Shown here one piece after another: positions 1 through 14,000 of a stretch of DNA of 64,000 nt. The number at the start of each line of letters is the position of its first letter. Within the stretch, counting starts at the first letter, position 1. Location of the stretch: assembly GCA_032209605.1 (NCBI GenBank), contig JASFXZ010000003.1, positions 4,776,807 to 4,840,806 on the forward strand, written 5' to 3'. This DNA comes from Mactromeris polynyma. Lineage: Eukaryota > Mollusca > Bivalvia > Venerida > Mactridae. The position numbers and the translations under genes were made by a program. The notes under the pieces are model-generated. The model was not told the origin of the DNA. It saw only the letters and a program-made list of their open reading frames with translations, and ran no database searches.

Positions 1-158
1 ACCTTGCAAGCATGACACCACAGAAATACAATAAAGGACCTTGCAAGCATGACACCACAGAAATACAATAAAGGCCATTGCAAGCATAAAATAATTTAGC
101 AGCACAGAAATACAATAAAGGACCAGGCACGCAAATCACAGTAGAAATACAATAAAGG
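1..158. repeat. minisatellite, unit about 37 bp, 4 copies
   Basis: Units end AGAAATACAATAAAGG. The first two are identical; the third has an insertion and the fourth is diverged. The array may continue beyond the window. Confidence 0.9.
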
Positions 159-1783
159 GCCTCGTAAGGGTACAAGAAAATGAAATTGTAGAAAGTTCAT
201 TTAATTGAGTTCGGTTAATCCTTTTCAACCCAACACAAATCCTGCTAAAGGTCTTGTTGGCATAAAACCATGTAGTCATCAATTTTTTAGACATTAGAAA
301 ACAAATAAAAAATCTTATCTTTTGCCTCAACTTCATGAAACAATTACTTGAGAACATGATTGATGAGGGCGAGTCTTTGAATACGTTTGTAATTATAATG
401 AACAAATATTTGATAATGTCGTGTCTCACGAGCGACTCTTGACTTTTATTAATCTTTTTTATTGACGCAATTTCCCAAACTTTGTTATTATCGTCTCAAG
501 CGAATTTAAGTGTGGTATTTCATTTTTCTGATAATTTCAAACAACTTTAATACCAGGCACTGATTATGTAAGACAAATCAGTGTGATTTAAGTCATCATT
601 ATGACATTTTAATGCGTTAATGTGTATTTCTATAAATATTGCCTTTATTTGCATTCCCTGTTTGTTCAGTTTAGTTGAGTATACTAAATACATACAACAT
701 TAAAGGCTTGAAGTCTTTGAGAAATTTGGATTATAGTTAAAAATACCCAAACCATCCAGTTGGATGGTAAATATAATATAATATCTCAAACTATAATGTA
801 AATTTACATAGAATATATTTGGGTCACCATATTACATGGTTTTGAAATTCGTTAAATTTCAAATTCTTTAAGACGTTACTCAAATAATGGACTGAAATTA
901 TTCCAATAGAAATTTTACAAAACTTAGTCTCTAATTTTTTAATGGCAAACATGACAGAAAAAATATTTGATGATATTACTAATATTTTCTAATTTCTGCA
1001 AGCTTCTACAAGACAGAACAATGTCATTACATCAGTCTACAGTTGTTGTTCAATTATGAACTGATATTTATGATAATTCTTTGAATTTCACTCATGATGG
1101 GAACCTTAACTAAGCTGTAACCTTCTCTAACTCACAAAACCCTTTCTGGCCCTGCCTACTCAAACATGAAACTAGAAATTAAGTTTAAAGTTTGGTATTT
1201 GAAAAAGAGGATAATCTGTCATTGAGATGTACTTGGAGTTATTTCCAGCAAATTGTCAAACCATGACAAAGTATTTCATTAAAAAGTTACTAATTGAAAA
1301 ACAACATTTAAAAATTTAATACATGTATTGGGTCAATGTTTGTCAAACCGGGCACTGATCAGTTGTAGAATTGCACAAAAAATTTCACACATTTATTGAC
1401 GTCGGTTATTTCAATATACAGAAATGTTATTGACATGTCGGTTTAATATTTGGAATGACATGTTCCATTTCCTACTAAAGAGGAATTTGTTATTTTTTGT
1501 GTGATGATTTTTACACTTAACCATTTCTCTCCTAGATAAGTCCTGAGTTCACTATTTCAACTTCATGATTTCAGCTTTCCGAATTCAAGATTATGAATTC
1601 ATGAAGTGGATGAAATCGTGACGTTTCTAAGAAACCACCCGGTCTTTTATATTGAGCAGATTACTGAAACTGTTTGAATTTCAATGAATACTGTGCATTA
1701 CCTTTTTCCAAAATGAAATGAACCTATCTGAATGTAAACTAAAAGGTAAAATTTGCTATTAACATATTTGTGTATATTTCCAG
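1..1783. other. 5' edge: intron of the WD gene
   Basis: Apart from the minisatellite at the start, no exon or known element could be supported. It probably belongs to the intron before the first visible WD exon. Confidence 0.5.
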
Positions 1784-2006
1784 GAGGGAGCTATCAGTGT
1801 GTGGTATCCCAGCATGCAGTATGATAAATATTACGTCATCAGTGACGATGAGGAAGATTCCAGTCAGAAACGGAGATTTAAGATGTGGGTGACGGACGCA
1901 ATCTATATGCCTAACTGTCACAAGATAGCGATAGCTTCCACCAGCAGAGATATAAGATTCTTTGATACCTCTACGGCTCAGTACTTTGAAGAATATCATT
2001 TATTTG
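1784..2006 (+). CDS. WD gene exon 1 of the window
   Basis: Acceptor TTTCCAG before GAGGGAGCT and donor GTGAGT. It encodes 74 codons plus one base. It opens with the end of one blade (EGAISVW), then an acidic stretch and a new blade starting MWVTDAIYMPN and ending RDIRFFD. The ATG at 1799 inside it is not the start, because the frame is open through the splice site. Confidence 0.9.
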
Positions 2007-5000
2007 GTGAGTATTAAAATCATTTATTTATTACCGATTAATTAAAATTCAAGAAATTATTGAGTACCGTAAAGGATTTAAATTCTAATCCCTTAATACC
2101 TTTGCTCCATCAATAGATTAGCATCTGAAGAAAATTACAGTTAATTTCGTGTTTAGTTTTTATTTATTTGCATTTTACTTTGATGTGTTACACTAATGTT
2201 TGTTTGATGGCCGCTAATATTGAATATCTAATACAAAATAGTTTAAATAAGCTGGTGTTTTTCAAATTATTAGAAACTACAGTCATGATTTTTCTTTCCT
2301 GAAACATGAAAAGTGTTTGCTAACACACAGATTCTTATTATAATGTTGATGAAATATTTGCAAGCAGCTCATTTGAATTTCTTGTAAATGAATGTGATTT
2401 AGTGAATAGAACATTTTCAGTCTTTATTTATGTAATATTGACACAAGCCAATGCTTTGTAATGCATGTCAAGGATAGAAAGCAATACAAGTCTATCTCCT
2501 TCTTTGTTGTATGAAGATAGAATATTTTTGCTTTCACTCAACAACATTTAAGGAATGAAATTTTGCTATTCATGGAACGGTGATTGCTTTCATGGTATGG
2601 TGACTGATGTCATGGTATGGTGACTGATGTTATGGTACGGTGACTGATGTCATGGTATGGTGACTGATGTCATGGTATGGTGACTGATGTCATGGTATGG
2701 TGACCGATGTTATGTTACGATGACTGATTATATACTGTTCTTGTTTTTCTATTTTCAGCATTACCTGATGTCCCTTATTGTTTTGATTATTGGTATGACA
2801 AGAGGAACCCTAATTCAGAGTCCTTGCTCATCTTTGGCAATGATACAGGGGCCATAAATCTGATGTATTTCAGTAAACCTGTCACTCAACTGTTTGACAT
2901 TCCATTCAAAAGTGATGGTGGTGCTCACAAGATATTCATGCAGGTAAGTCTTGTGACCATACACTGAACAAGTTTTCCTGAAATATCCCTCTGTTTATTA
3001 AGTTTTTTTATGACATAACATTTGGTATATAGTGGTAATATCACCCATGTATTGTTTTTGATAATTCGCTAGTGAAAAAAACAAGCGGGAAGTGATTGTG
3101 CTAAAATGATGTTGAAACTTTTATTTTGCACTAAGAATGATATTTTATTTCCTTGAAAATTATATCTTGTTAATTAGAATATGATATGTGATAAAATCAT
3201 TTGAACTGACATTTCTGATTGTAGAATCTAGACCAGCATGCAAAGTATATCCGTCACACTGTGATACCAGACGTACATCCAGAATTGATACGTCAAGTAC
3301 AATATATACCTGACAATAATATGATCATCTCATCATGTGCCAACCCTAACAAATCAATGATCATTTCAGACATTAAATGTCTCAAGAAAAGTTATGTGTT
3401 TAGAATTGACAAGGTAAGTGATGCTTTTTGAGCCCTTCATATGAAGAATGGCAAAGGGTCATAAAGTGTTTACGCTTGTCCATGTGTAAAATTGGTTCCT
3501 GATCATTAATTCTTGAAAGGATGGATAGATTCAATTAGTATTGGGCATTTATGCAAAGAAGAATAAAATGCAGGTCAAGTTTGATTTCGGTCACAATCCA
3601 ACACTTTTTGTTGGAGTTATGGACCTTTTTAGACTTAAAAACTCTCTGTGGCCTATATATGGACACATTTAATTTAAGACTGATTTATGTTACATTGCAT
3701 GTGAACAAGTCCTTACAACTTATATTAATCATTCTTGATGACTGCATCCTTGGCTTAAAACTCACGCCTAATTCAAGGATTGTGAAATCTGTTCAGGAAT
3801 TTCACCAATGGCAGCATTTGAAGCCATAATCTTTACCAAGATTCTGAATGTAACTGCTGAGAGGAACTTATGTTAAGATTAGCAGTAGGAAAAGCCTGTC
3901 AGTAGAAAGTATATTTCGATATTTTCTCATGTTGTGTTCATGAGGAGTTCAGCCCCTTACAAAGCATATACTCATTATTATATTATGATTAATTGAGGAG
4001 TTCAAGCACCATTTATGCTGTGTTTACTATATTTCATGTAAATTTGTCTTTTACTTATTGTATAAAATTACACGAAAGGTGTCTGCCTTGGGTTCCTTGG
4101 TACTCTCTTTTGTCAGAATATTTGAGCAGCTGTGATTGGCTGATTTTCGATAGTAAATGTAAAAATAACAATGACCATATTTAGATGTGGCACCATTGTT
4201 ATTACAAGGTCAAAGGGCATTCTTTGTTATTTGTTTCTTTCCAGGGTGTAGAATGTTTTGACTTCAGTAAGAAATTGAACATATTGGTAACGGGTAGTCT
4301 GGACCATTGTATACGTCTTTGGAATCCATATGTACCCAGTAAACCAATGGCTATACTTGAAGGACACGGAACAGGGGTCATAGGGGTCAAAATACACGAA
4401 GGGCTGATGCAAGTGTTCAGCTATTCTAAAGATGCCGTAAGTTACTTGAAATGTACACAATTATGATTATGTATGCTAGCTAACTCATTCTTAAAGTAAG
4501 ATTAACTTTTCATACTGAAAGTTATCACACAAGATTGCTTAAATACCCCTTTTCTGTTTACAATGATCATCAAAATGTGTAATAAAATGTGCTCGACTTA
4601 TTTAAAATGGTGATTTTTGCACATGCACCCCACTGATTTTGTTCAAACCAAAATAGCTAGTTAATTGGCTTATCCCATTCCAGTGTACTTTGTTGAACAA
4701 GATTGTCTCTAAACTTTCAGGTTGTCAAGGTCTGGGACATAAAGGAGCATGCAATACTGCAGACAGTTGTGTTAAAGTTCCCTAGTAGTATTCATGGTCG
4801 TATGCCGGAACACGGACAGTTCCCTATACATCTACAACCTTCACCACAGAGCTCCCTACTTGTCACGTGCAATGATTATATAGGAATGTTGAAACTAGGT
4901 CGCACGAGTATCCCAATGAGTGAAACAGTGAATACTCATGATACGCAGCTTTGTTGTGCTATATATAACCCCATCTTTAAACAGGTAAGTGTTTGTCTTG

Positions 5001-8000
5001 TTTTTCCGCACAGCCGTACTAACATGGCTTTGCTTTTTGCATATAAGCGTTGTGTAAAACAATCAAATCTTACATTAACCAGTAAACCAACTTCACTTCA
5101 ACCGAACAACGTTTGTGATATTGACGCGGATTGGTTTACCTTTCGATAATGGGTACGTTACCTTACCGCAATCCACCTAATTTACCAAAATCCATTTTGG
5201 ATCTGGAGTGACCAGCAATCATAACATCTTGGCAATGTTTTATGTTACCCAACAAATATAAACCATCAAATAGCGCCAACCATATTTTTTCAATTTACTT
5301 ATTGTTACTTCTAGTTTCTGATAGAATGAATGAACGCTACTCCATATTTCATGTCATTGGCATTCTGAAGTGTAACTTGCTTTATTCTAAAATTATCCAT
5401 TTTTACCATATTAAATTTCTTGTGCCCTGTATATATGGATACTGGATATGAATGTTTGAGTGACAGTAAAACTTTAATAAAGTGACCACCCTCTGGCCCC
5501 TCGGAAACCGGTCTTATTATTGAGGTGGTCTTAATATTGAGGTTGATCAAAGAGCAAAACATTGAAAATGGACTTGAAAAGTGTGATCTGGAGGTGATCT
5601 TATTACTGACGTGGTCTTTAAGTGAGGTTTAGCTGAATTTTCATTTTAAATACATTAACTTGCACCTTTTAATTATTGTTTCATCTGCATTTTGTGATAA
5701 TGTGATCCTGTGAATATATCTGTTTTGTTGTTATTTTGATTCAGACAATTTCACATCAGTATATTTCACAAAAAATCTTCAAGATTGTCTTGTTGTTTTA
5801 ATTCCAGGTTGCAACAGGATGTGACTCTTCAGTAATTGCATTATGGGATATTGAAACAGGAAACAAGTCAGTGGTATTCTCCAATGCTCATGGTGAAGAA
5901 GAGATTACATGTATGACCTTTGACACTGCCTACAGGCGACTATTCTCCGGAGCTAGAAATGGAACTATTAAGGTATTTGTCTCATCCTATTCCTGTAATG
6001 TGTGCTTACTGATATGTCGACAGACTACTTACTGCCCTTAAATGATTAGTATAAGTAGTTATTTTTAACAGACTGACACTTAGTGTTTATCCATGACCCT
6101 TTGTGATGTTAATGGACAAAAATAATCGAATATTGAAGAATGTTCATATTCCTTTTTGATTTCATATTTTGATAAATTGGAAGCTTTCTAATTGTTGTTG
6201 TTGTTGTTGTAGGTTTGGAACTTCCAGAATGGACACAATCTACACAAGTTAGAGGCTATAGCTGAAGCAGAGATGACTGGTATTATGCCTTTGGTAGATA
6301 AGAAAGTAATCATATCAGTGGGTTGGAGTAGACAGATAACTCTGTACGATGACACTGATCCAGATGTAAGTAGTTGCCTCCCTTAGGTTAACAGTGAACT
6401 GCATTTGATGTCATTGTAGTCAATTTCCGGAAGGAACATTTTTCCATTGGTTGGCTGAAAATTGCAACAAATGCACTTTTTTCATTGTGTTATTGACTTA
6501 AAAATTGCATTTCTTTCAGAGTTGCCTTACTTGTTTTATGCAATAATGTAGAGTTCATACTGTGTCTGTCACATCTTCAAATTCCTTCTAAATGAAAATA
6601 TGCTGCAGATTTACTTCTGTGTATCCTTTACATCTACAGTCGGACCTTGTTAATTTGAATTCATCGGGTCGAAATTTTATTTCAAATAATACTTGGTTTC
6701 AAATCGCCAATTTCAATTCGACATGCATAAGAATAAACATCGAATGATACCATCTATTTGGATAGAGGCTGTTGAATAACCTAGGTTCGACTGTAGTTCA
6801 GTTTTCAGCTTCAGTTAACAATTTGTATGTTAAGAAATTTCTACCGTTAGTTGAATATATTTGGACATTTTTATGTTTATATTTTTATGTTTATATACTT
6901 ACAGAACATGTATTTACAAGCACAGAAAAATTGGAAAGGAGGCCAGCTACATAAAGATGACATACTTACCATAGATTTCTGTCCTCCAAATTTACTATGT
7001 ACCGCTAGTTTTGATGGTGAAATTATTGTATGGGATGTAGAAACGGAGAAAATATTTGTGAGATTACGTAAAGGACAGGCTTCCAATTTGTAAGTTTCCG
7101 TGTAACTTCTGCTGTTTATAAGAATTTTTTATTTTTTTTTTTATTTACTGTTAAATAGGACTGTCATTGATTCACATTTGTGTATATCAATGAATTGTTG
7201 ATTTATCAATATTGATTGTATCAATGACAGTCCTTCTGTTGAATGGTTTGACCTTTAATGCTTCAAAAGGAGATTATTATTGATACAACTATAACGTTCT
7301 CCTTTTGAAGAGTTATTGATACAACTATAACGTTCTCCTTTTGAAGAGTTATTGATACAACTATAACTTTCTCCTTTTGAAGAGTTATTGATACAACTAT
7401 AACTTTCTCCTTTTGAAGAGTTATTGATACAACTATAACGTTCTCCTTTTGAAGAGTTATTGATACAACTATAACGTTCTCCTTTTGAAGAGTTATTGAT
7501 ACAACTATAACGTTCTCCTTTAGAAGAGTTATTGATACAACTATAACGTTCTCCTTTAGAAGAGTTATTGATACAACTATAACGTTCTCCTTTTGAAGAG
7601 TTATTGATACAACTATAACGTTCTCCTTTTGAAGAGTTATTGATACAACTATAACGTTCTCCTTTTGAAGAGTTATTGATACAACTATAACGTTCTCCTT
7701 TAGAAGAGTTATTGATACATGTACAACTATAACGTTCTCCTTCTGAGGAGTTACAATCATTTGAACACATACTAAGTTGTGGTCTGTGCATGATGTTGAG
7801 ATGTAGGAATTGTTCATTTATCTAGATTCACAATTTTGAGCCTGGTTTGCTCGAAGCTCATTGTATTGATTACAACTAAAAAGTTAATGACAATCTGTTA
7901 TGAATCAAACTGTTCAAATAATATCAGATAAAGCTGGTTTGAGTTGGCATGATATACATTGACAATGGTTAGTTCACTTATTTTAACTTATGATAGACAT

Positions 8001-11000
8001 TTTGTTCATAGGGAAATAATGAAAGATAACTGGTAAGTATTTGGTCATCAAATTCCATATCCTTTGTGCTATAAACTTCAATGGCAACTGTAAAATTTTG
8101 TATTAATATGTTATCCCTTCATATATATAACGCTTACAGTCCACAATGGTGGCTTTGTGTTTCCCTGGATGTATCATAAAATATATTGTGTACTATATGG
8201 TGACAATAACCAGCTTCATGACTTTTGTTTAATGTTGGGCAATATTGCACAGGATGTTGTGGATGTATTTTGTATGTAACAATCCTCCAATCACCCAAAC
8301 AACCAAAATAATACTGATCTTGTTGTGTTCAATGTGACAATATACACTTCCTATCCTATAAATGTTATCATTATTGTTTGTTGAAAATGATGAACAATGA
8401 AAATTGAAGAACTGCCCTGCATTCAGTAAAATTGTTTGCGGCTAACGTTTACAATTTGGTTACCCGTATGCAGTGAATGCAATTTGGTGAGCCAGGTATA
8501 CTAAACAAAACAGTTTCATAACATGAGCAACTGTTAGTCATCATTGAACGCAGGGCTGGAAAATTGCCGAACATGATAAAATGTTGTCAGAATTATCGCC
8601 ATAGTAACCTGTTGAAATTAATTGCATGTTTTATAACTGTTGTATCCGGTCTGAGCTTGGTATATAAAGTATATTACATGTGACATGTAAATGTTATGCA
8701 CTGATATATATCATATATAGCTGACACTATTTCCAATCTTATCATGTTGTAAATGTTTGTAAAGCTACAAAGCACTGAAATTATTCAGTCAGAGTTGGTT
8801 TTGAGACAGAATTCTTAAAAGCAAGTTTTGCTACAGTTTATCCTTGCTCAGAAATCTTTGAATTATTCCAATGAGTGAAATCCTTTTTTTGTTACCCCAT
8901 ACAATCGTGGGAGAGCACTTAGATTTACCTTTGTCCATACCTCGGTCCGGTCCTGTCCCACAAAAATTGTGTTGATCATATCTCCTGAAGCATTCGATCT
9001 ACAGTCCCTCTCCACCAAGGGAAATTATGATAGTTATGGGCCTTGAATAGGTCTAGGTTATGAAGTGGAGGCACCCATTCCCTGTGGACATATTTCTAGT
9101 CAATTTTATGATCCAGCTTTTAGTTTGTTATTCCTGGACCCAGCCTCCTTTTTTCATAATGACCTTGACTATTTCAATCACATGACCTTCTCGGTGACAT
9201 AGCATTCAGAAATTTATAATCTTGTGATACAGTTGGAACTTTTGATGTATTGTGTATGAATATTGTGTATGAGTATTGTGTATGAGTATTGTATGTGAGT
9301 ATTGTGTATACATAGGGTGAAAAAGATAGAAGACATGTCATCAAACGACACAGAAAACGATCGACCTAAATCTATGAATTCACGACCTAATTCCAGACAT
9401 CAGAAATCTCACAAAGTAGAAAGAGGGTATGTAGTATTTTACTTTTCAATTTTCAGGAAAATAAAATCTGAAAATGATACAACTTTTTGTAATGCAGAAT
9501 GTATATAAATAACTTTGCACAAATCTTAATTGGCTGAATTTAATGTTACTTCAGTTGCTTTTATGTTAGTTTCATTCTTTTATTGTTGGGATATTTGCCA
9601 TGAATGTTGCTATGTACTCATGTTGTTGACATTAGCTCTGTATTGTCTGATGCACAGGAGATTGTCACAAGTTCTTTCCCTTTATCCCTTCTAGAGTTCT
9701 CTCCCTTTATCCCTTCTATAGTATATGTACTAAATACACATACACTATAGAAGGGATAAAGGGAGAGAACTCTAGAAGGAACAAACTGTATATACATTTA
9801 CTATGGAAGGGATAAAGGGAGATAACTGTAGTAGGGATACAGGGAGAGAACTGTAGAGGGATAAAGGGAAAGAACTCATGACAATCTCCTGTGGTCTGGT
9901 GTCACTTAGTTGAATGTTTTGTGTTTACTAACTTAACTTTCATCTCATGCTTAATACTGTGATTCACATTTTTGTCGAAGTTAACATTGTTATTTTTGAT
10001 CTTTTATTGTAAAGTGTGAATATTTTCATGGATAATTCAGAAAAACCTGGCAAGATATGTTACTATTGAGTAGGTAAGGTATAACATACAGCTTGACCAA
10101 TCAGATCATAGAACCGCCCCCTGCTCGTGTATCTCGTGCAACACATTTATAAGCCTTATGCCCTGCCTGCATGTTGATTTATGCTTGATTCATGCTTGAG
10201 TCCATTTAACGTTTGTAATAAAATACAATGTATTTATATATACTTTTATTATCATCAATATTATAGTCCATGTATACTGTTTAAATTATCTGTAGTTGCT
10301 TTTAATTTGCCAATCCTCCTGGTCTCCCCTGAAATAAAAGCAAGATCACTCCACTGTTCTCAACCACAATCAACCTTCCATGGACTCCAGGTACATTGTC
10401 TGATATCTGGTAGATTAAAATGTTCAACAAAATCTGTCTCATAAAACTGAAAAGTCACTGAACATCAAATGAAACATTATCACATGTCTTCACTTAAGTT
10501 CAAATTGACATTACTCAACCTGTGATAATTATATGCAGCAAGTTTACAACATCTTGCTGTGGATTCATGTTTGTATGGGATTTGCATACAGGAGATTGTC
10601 ATGTGTTCTCTCTTTATCCCTTATAGAGTTCTCTCCCTTTATCCATATATACACTACATATACTATAGAAGGGATAAAGGGAGAGAACTGGTGACAATCT
10701 CCTTACACAAACTATAGAACAGATAAAGGGAGGTAACTCATGACAGTCTCCTGTGGAATTGCATGCCATGATTGGAGATATACTTTGCACACTTGCTTGT
10801 ATTGGTGTTATTTATAATGGATATTACATATATATAAATTGCACCATCTACAAGACTTTGGTGTGTAAATGCATGTAACACATTGCATGCATGAAAGCTT
10901 TTTCATTAGTGTCCAAGTATTCTAGCGAGATATTCAATCATTGGTACTGGAATCATCTGTATTTGCTAAATCGATGAAGATTTATTAGTTCGTAGAATTC

Positions 11001-14000
11001 TTTAAGGTTATTTATCAAGGGTTTGCTCCCTTACCAGCATTGAGTTACACTTGTTTTTAGCAAAAACTTTGAACATGGTGTCTTGCACCGAGAACTTTGT
11101 AAGACTGGAAAACTGATATACAGTAAAACCTCAATAATTAGACCACCCTTGGGACTCTTGAAAACTGGTCTTGATATCGAGATTGTCTTAATATTGAAGT
11201 TGAATAAAGAGCAAAACAGTGAAAATTTAAAGGTGGTCTTATTATTGAGGTGGTCTTCAAGTGAGGTTTTACTGTATTTCTCCTTTGTGCTTTTGTGTAT
11301 ATGTAACATTACTTCGTACCATTCTTTTGCAAGAGTACATGTCCCTGTGAACTTTATATTACTTGAAAATCTGAGGGACTTTATATAACTTGAAAATCTG
11401 AGGGACTTTATATACCTTGTAAATCTGTGGGACTTTATATAACTAGAAAATCTGTGGGACTTTATACAACTTGTAAATCTGAGGGAGAAATAGCAGATTT
11501 GTAAGCATGTAATAAGATGTATATGTACATGAATAATGCTTACCACCTGCAGGTACTGATATATTTGTGTATGCTTTTATTTATATTTACACATATTTAG
11601 TATTAATCATTAGTATGTTTTTACTGTTTATAAGACTATAATCATTGTATATATTTTATATTATTGCTTCTTCATATACATATTTTTGTTGTATATGCTT
11701 TATTACAGTATCTACTGTCATGGACAATCTTTATACCATTTCTTGTATGATGTATGGAACATGTACCAAATGGTTACTGATTAACTTATTACAACAGTTT
11801 TGGTCTCCAAATTGTTTTTATAGTTAAATATACAATGTATATCCCAGACTTAATGTCATATTAGTTGATTCTAATATCAAATTTCATTCTAATGTATTGA
11901 ATTATATTGCGATTTAATTGCAAATATTTTGTACAGACATGTATAAGCAGTTTGGTAAATATACAGTAATCCATGGTAACAGCCCTACATTGTACACAAT
12001 TAAACAACAAGTTACCTCCCCTGTTTTCACACATTGTACACAATTAAACAACAAGTTACCTCCCCTGTTTTCACACATTGTACACAATTAAACAACAAGT
12101 TACCTCCCCTGTTTTCACACATTGTACACAATTAAACAACAAGTTACCTCCCCTGTTTTCACACATATTAACTTATCTCCCCTGTTTTCATACATTGTAC
12201 ACAATTAAACAACAAGTTATCACCCCTGTTTTCAGTCAAACAGCCCCTGTAGATAAAGTACTATTCTTGAAGAGTCGAGCAACTGGACGTAATCTAGAAG
12301 TGTCAACATTGATAACAAGTGAAGGCGGACAAATACGATTCTGGTGTCTATATGGTGCTCGAAATGAGATGGGTATGTTTAGATTCTTCTTAACTTCATT
12401 CATAATAAGCATTTTTGCTATTTCAAGAATGGTATCTCTTTGAAGAATACTCAAACATACGAAGAATGGAACAAATAATTCACTCCTACATTCAGTACAA
12501 AAACTTTTCTGTTTCACGTTACTCATATATATGAGATTGTCATGAGTTCTTTCCATTTATCCCATCTAGAGTTCTCTCCTTTAATCACATCAATTCTAGA
12601 GTTCTCTCCCTTTATCTCTAGATGGGATAAAGGGAAAGAACTCATGACAATCATCTGTTAACTTTCAACAATTTACAAAATAAGCATTCTGTGGAGGTCT
12701 GCAGCTTAATCCGTTGTTGATAATCAAAATGAAGCCAAGCTCATTCCATATTAGTAATTTAATGTTTGACTGCGGGTGATATATGCTAGTTCAAGAGAGT
12801 CAGTACCTTTTGAAAGGATGGATGGATTAAAATCATATTAAAGTCAAGTTTTGGTTACAATCAACCAATTTTTGAAGGAGTTATGGCATCTGTGTCCTAT
12901 GGAAACATCTTGTCTATATGTACACAATAATGTTGTGTTTTTTCACAATTTGTCCACCTGTTATTTTGCAGGATATTTCTATGCCCCAGACACTCACGAT
13001 GAATCGGTTCTAGGTATGTGTACAAACAGTAACAACAGTTTACTGGTGACTGGTGATACTCAGGGAAATATCAAAGTATGGGAAATCATGTCACATTGTA
13101 TCAAGTTCCAGGAGAGAGGGGTAGGTGGTGCTTTTATATTAGCATTTACTGGCATGTCTATATTGTCACATTATAGTTCAACGAGTCCTTTCATAGAAAC
13201 TTGCAGGTCTGAATAAGGACTTTGTACATTACCTAATTTTACTGATATGCCCATTTTTATGCGTCTATGGGTAAAAAAAATAGGATTGTCAAAGTGATTT
13301 TTAGAATTGATGACATCCAACAATGACATAACACAATGACATCACACAATGACATCACACAATGACATCACACAATGACATCACACAATGGCGAAAAGTG
13401 ACTTGAGTGAATATGAAAATTCAGATGCTACTATGTATAAGTCCTTAAAAGGGTTGTTATTTTATTTAATCTCATCCTTTATTTTCTGAGCAAAGGTACG
13501 CAGTTTAAATAATCTGTCACTGGCTTCCGTTGCAGATGGAAATATTCGGATCTTGGGCAACTGTTAAGATGGTCACTCAGCAAAGCCTCTTTACTGCCTA
13601 AACCCTCGAGCCGGAAATTTCTGTCTGAACTTGAAGCCAGTGAAAAATTTGGATGATGTTTAGTAACTGGTTATACTTTTGACAGTCAATAAGTCCAAAG
13701 TTAACATGATAGCATTTTATAAAGCATTATGAGAACGCATTATGATCATATGTTGTATACATCTTGTAGAGAATAAAAACAAAGCCACCACTAGAAGCCA
13801 GTTGGCATGCTCATGATTCAGCTATAGTAAGTGTAGAGTACGCTAAACATGACACAGGTGAATATATCATCACAGCTTCCACTGATAAAACTGCCAGATT
13901 GTGGACACTAAGAGATGGACAGTATATTGGAACATTTGGTCAGGTATGTTGTTATGCAATTAGATTTTGTTTCATTATAGTAAATGTCTTCTTGTACCTT

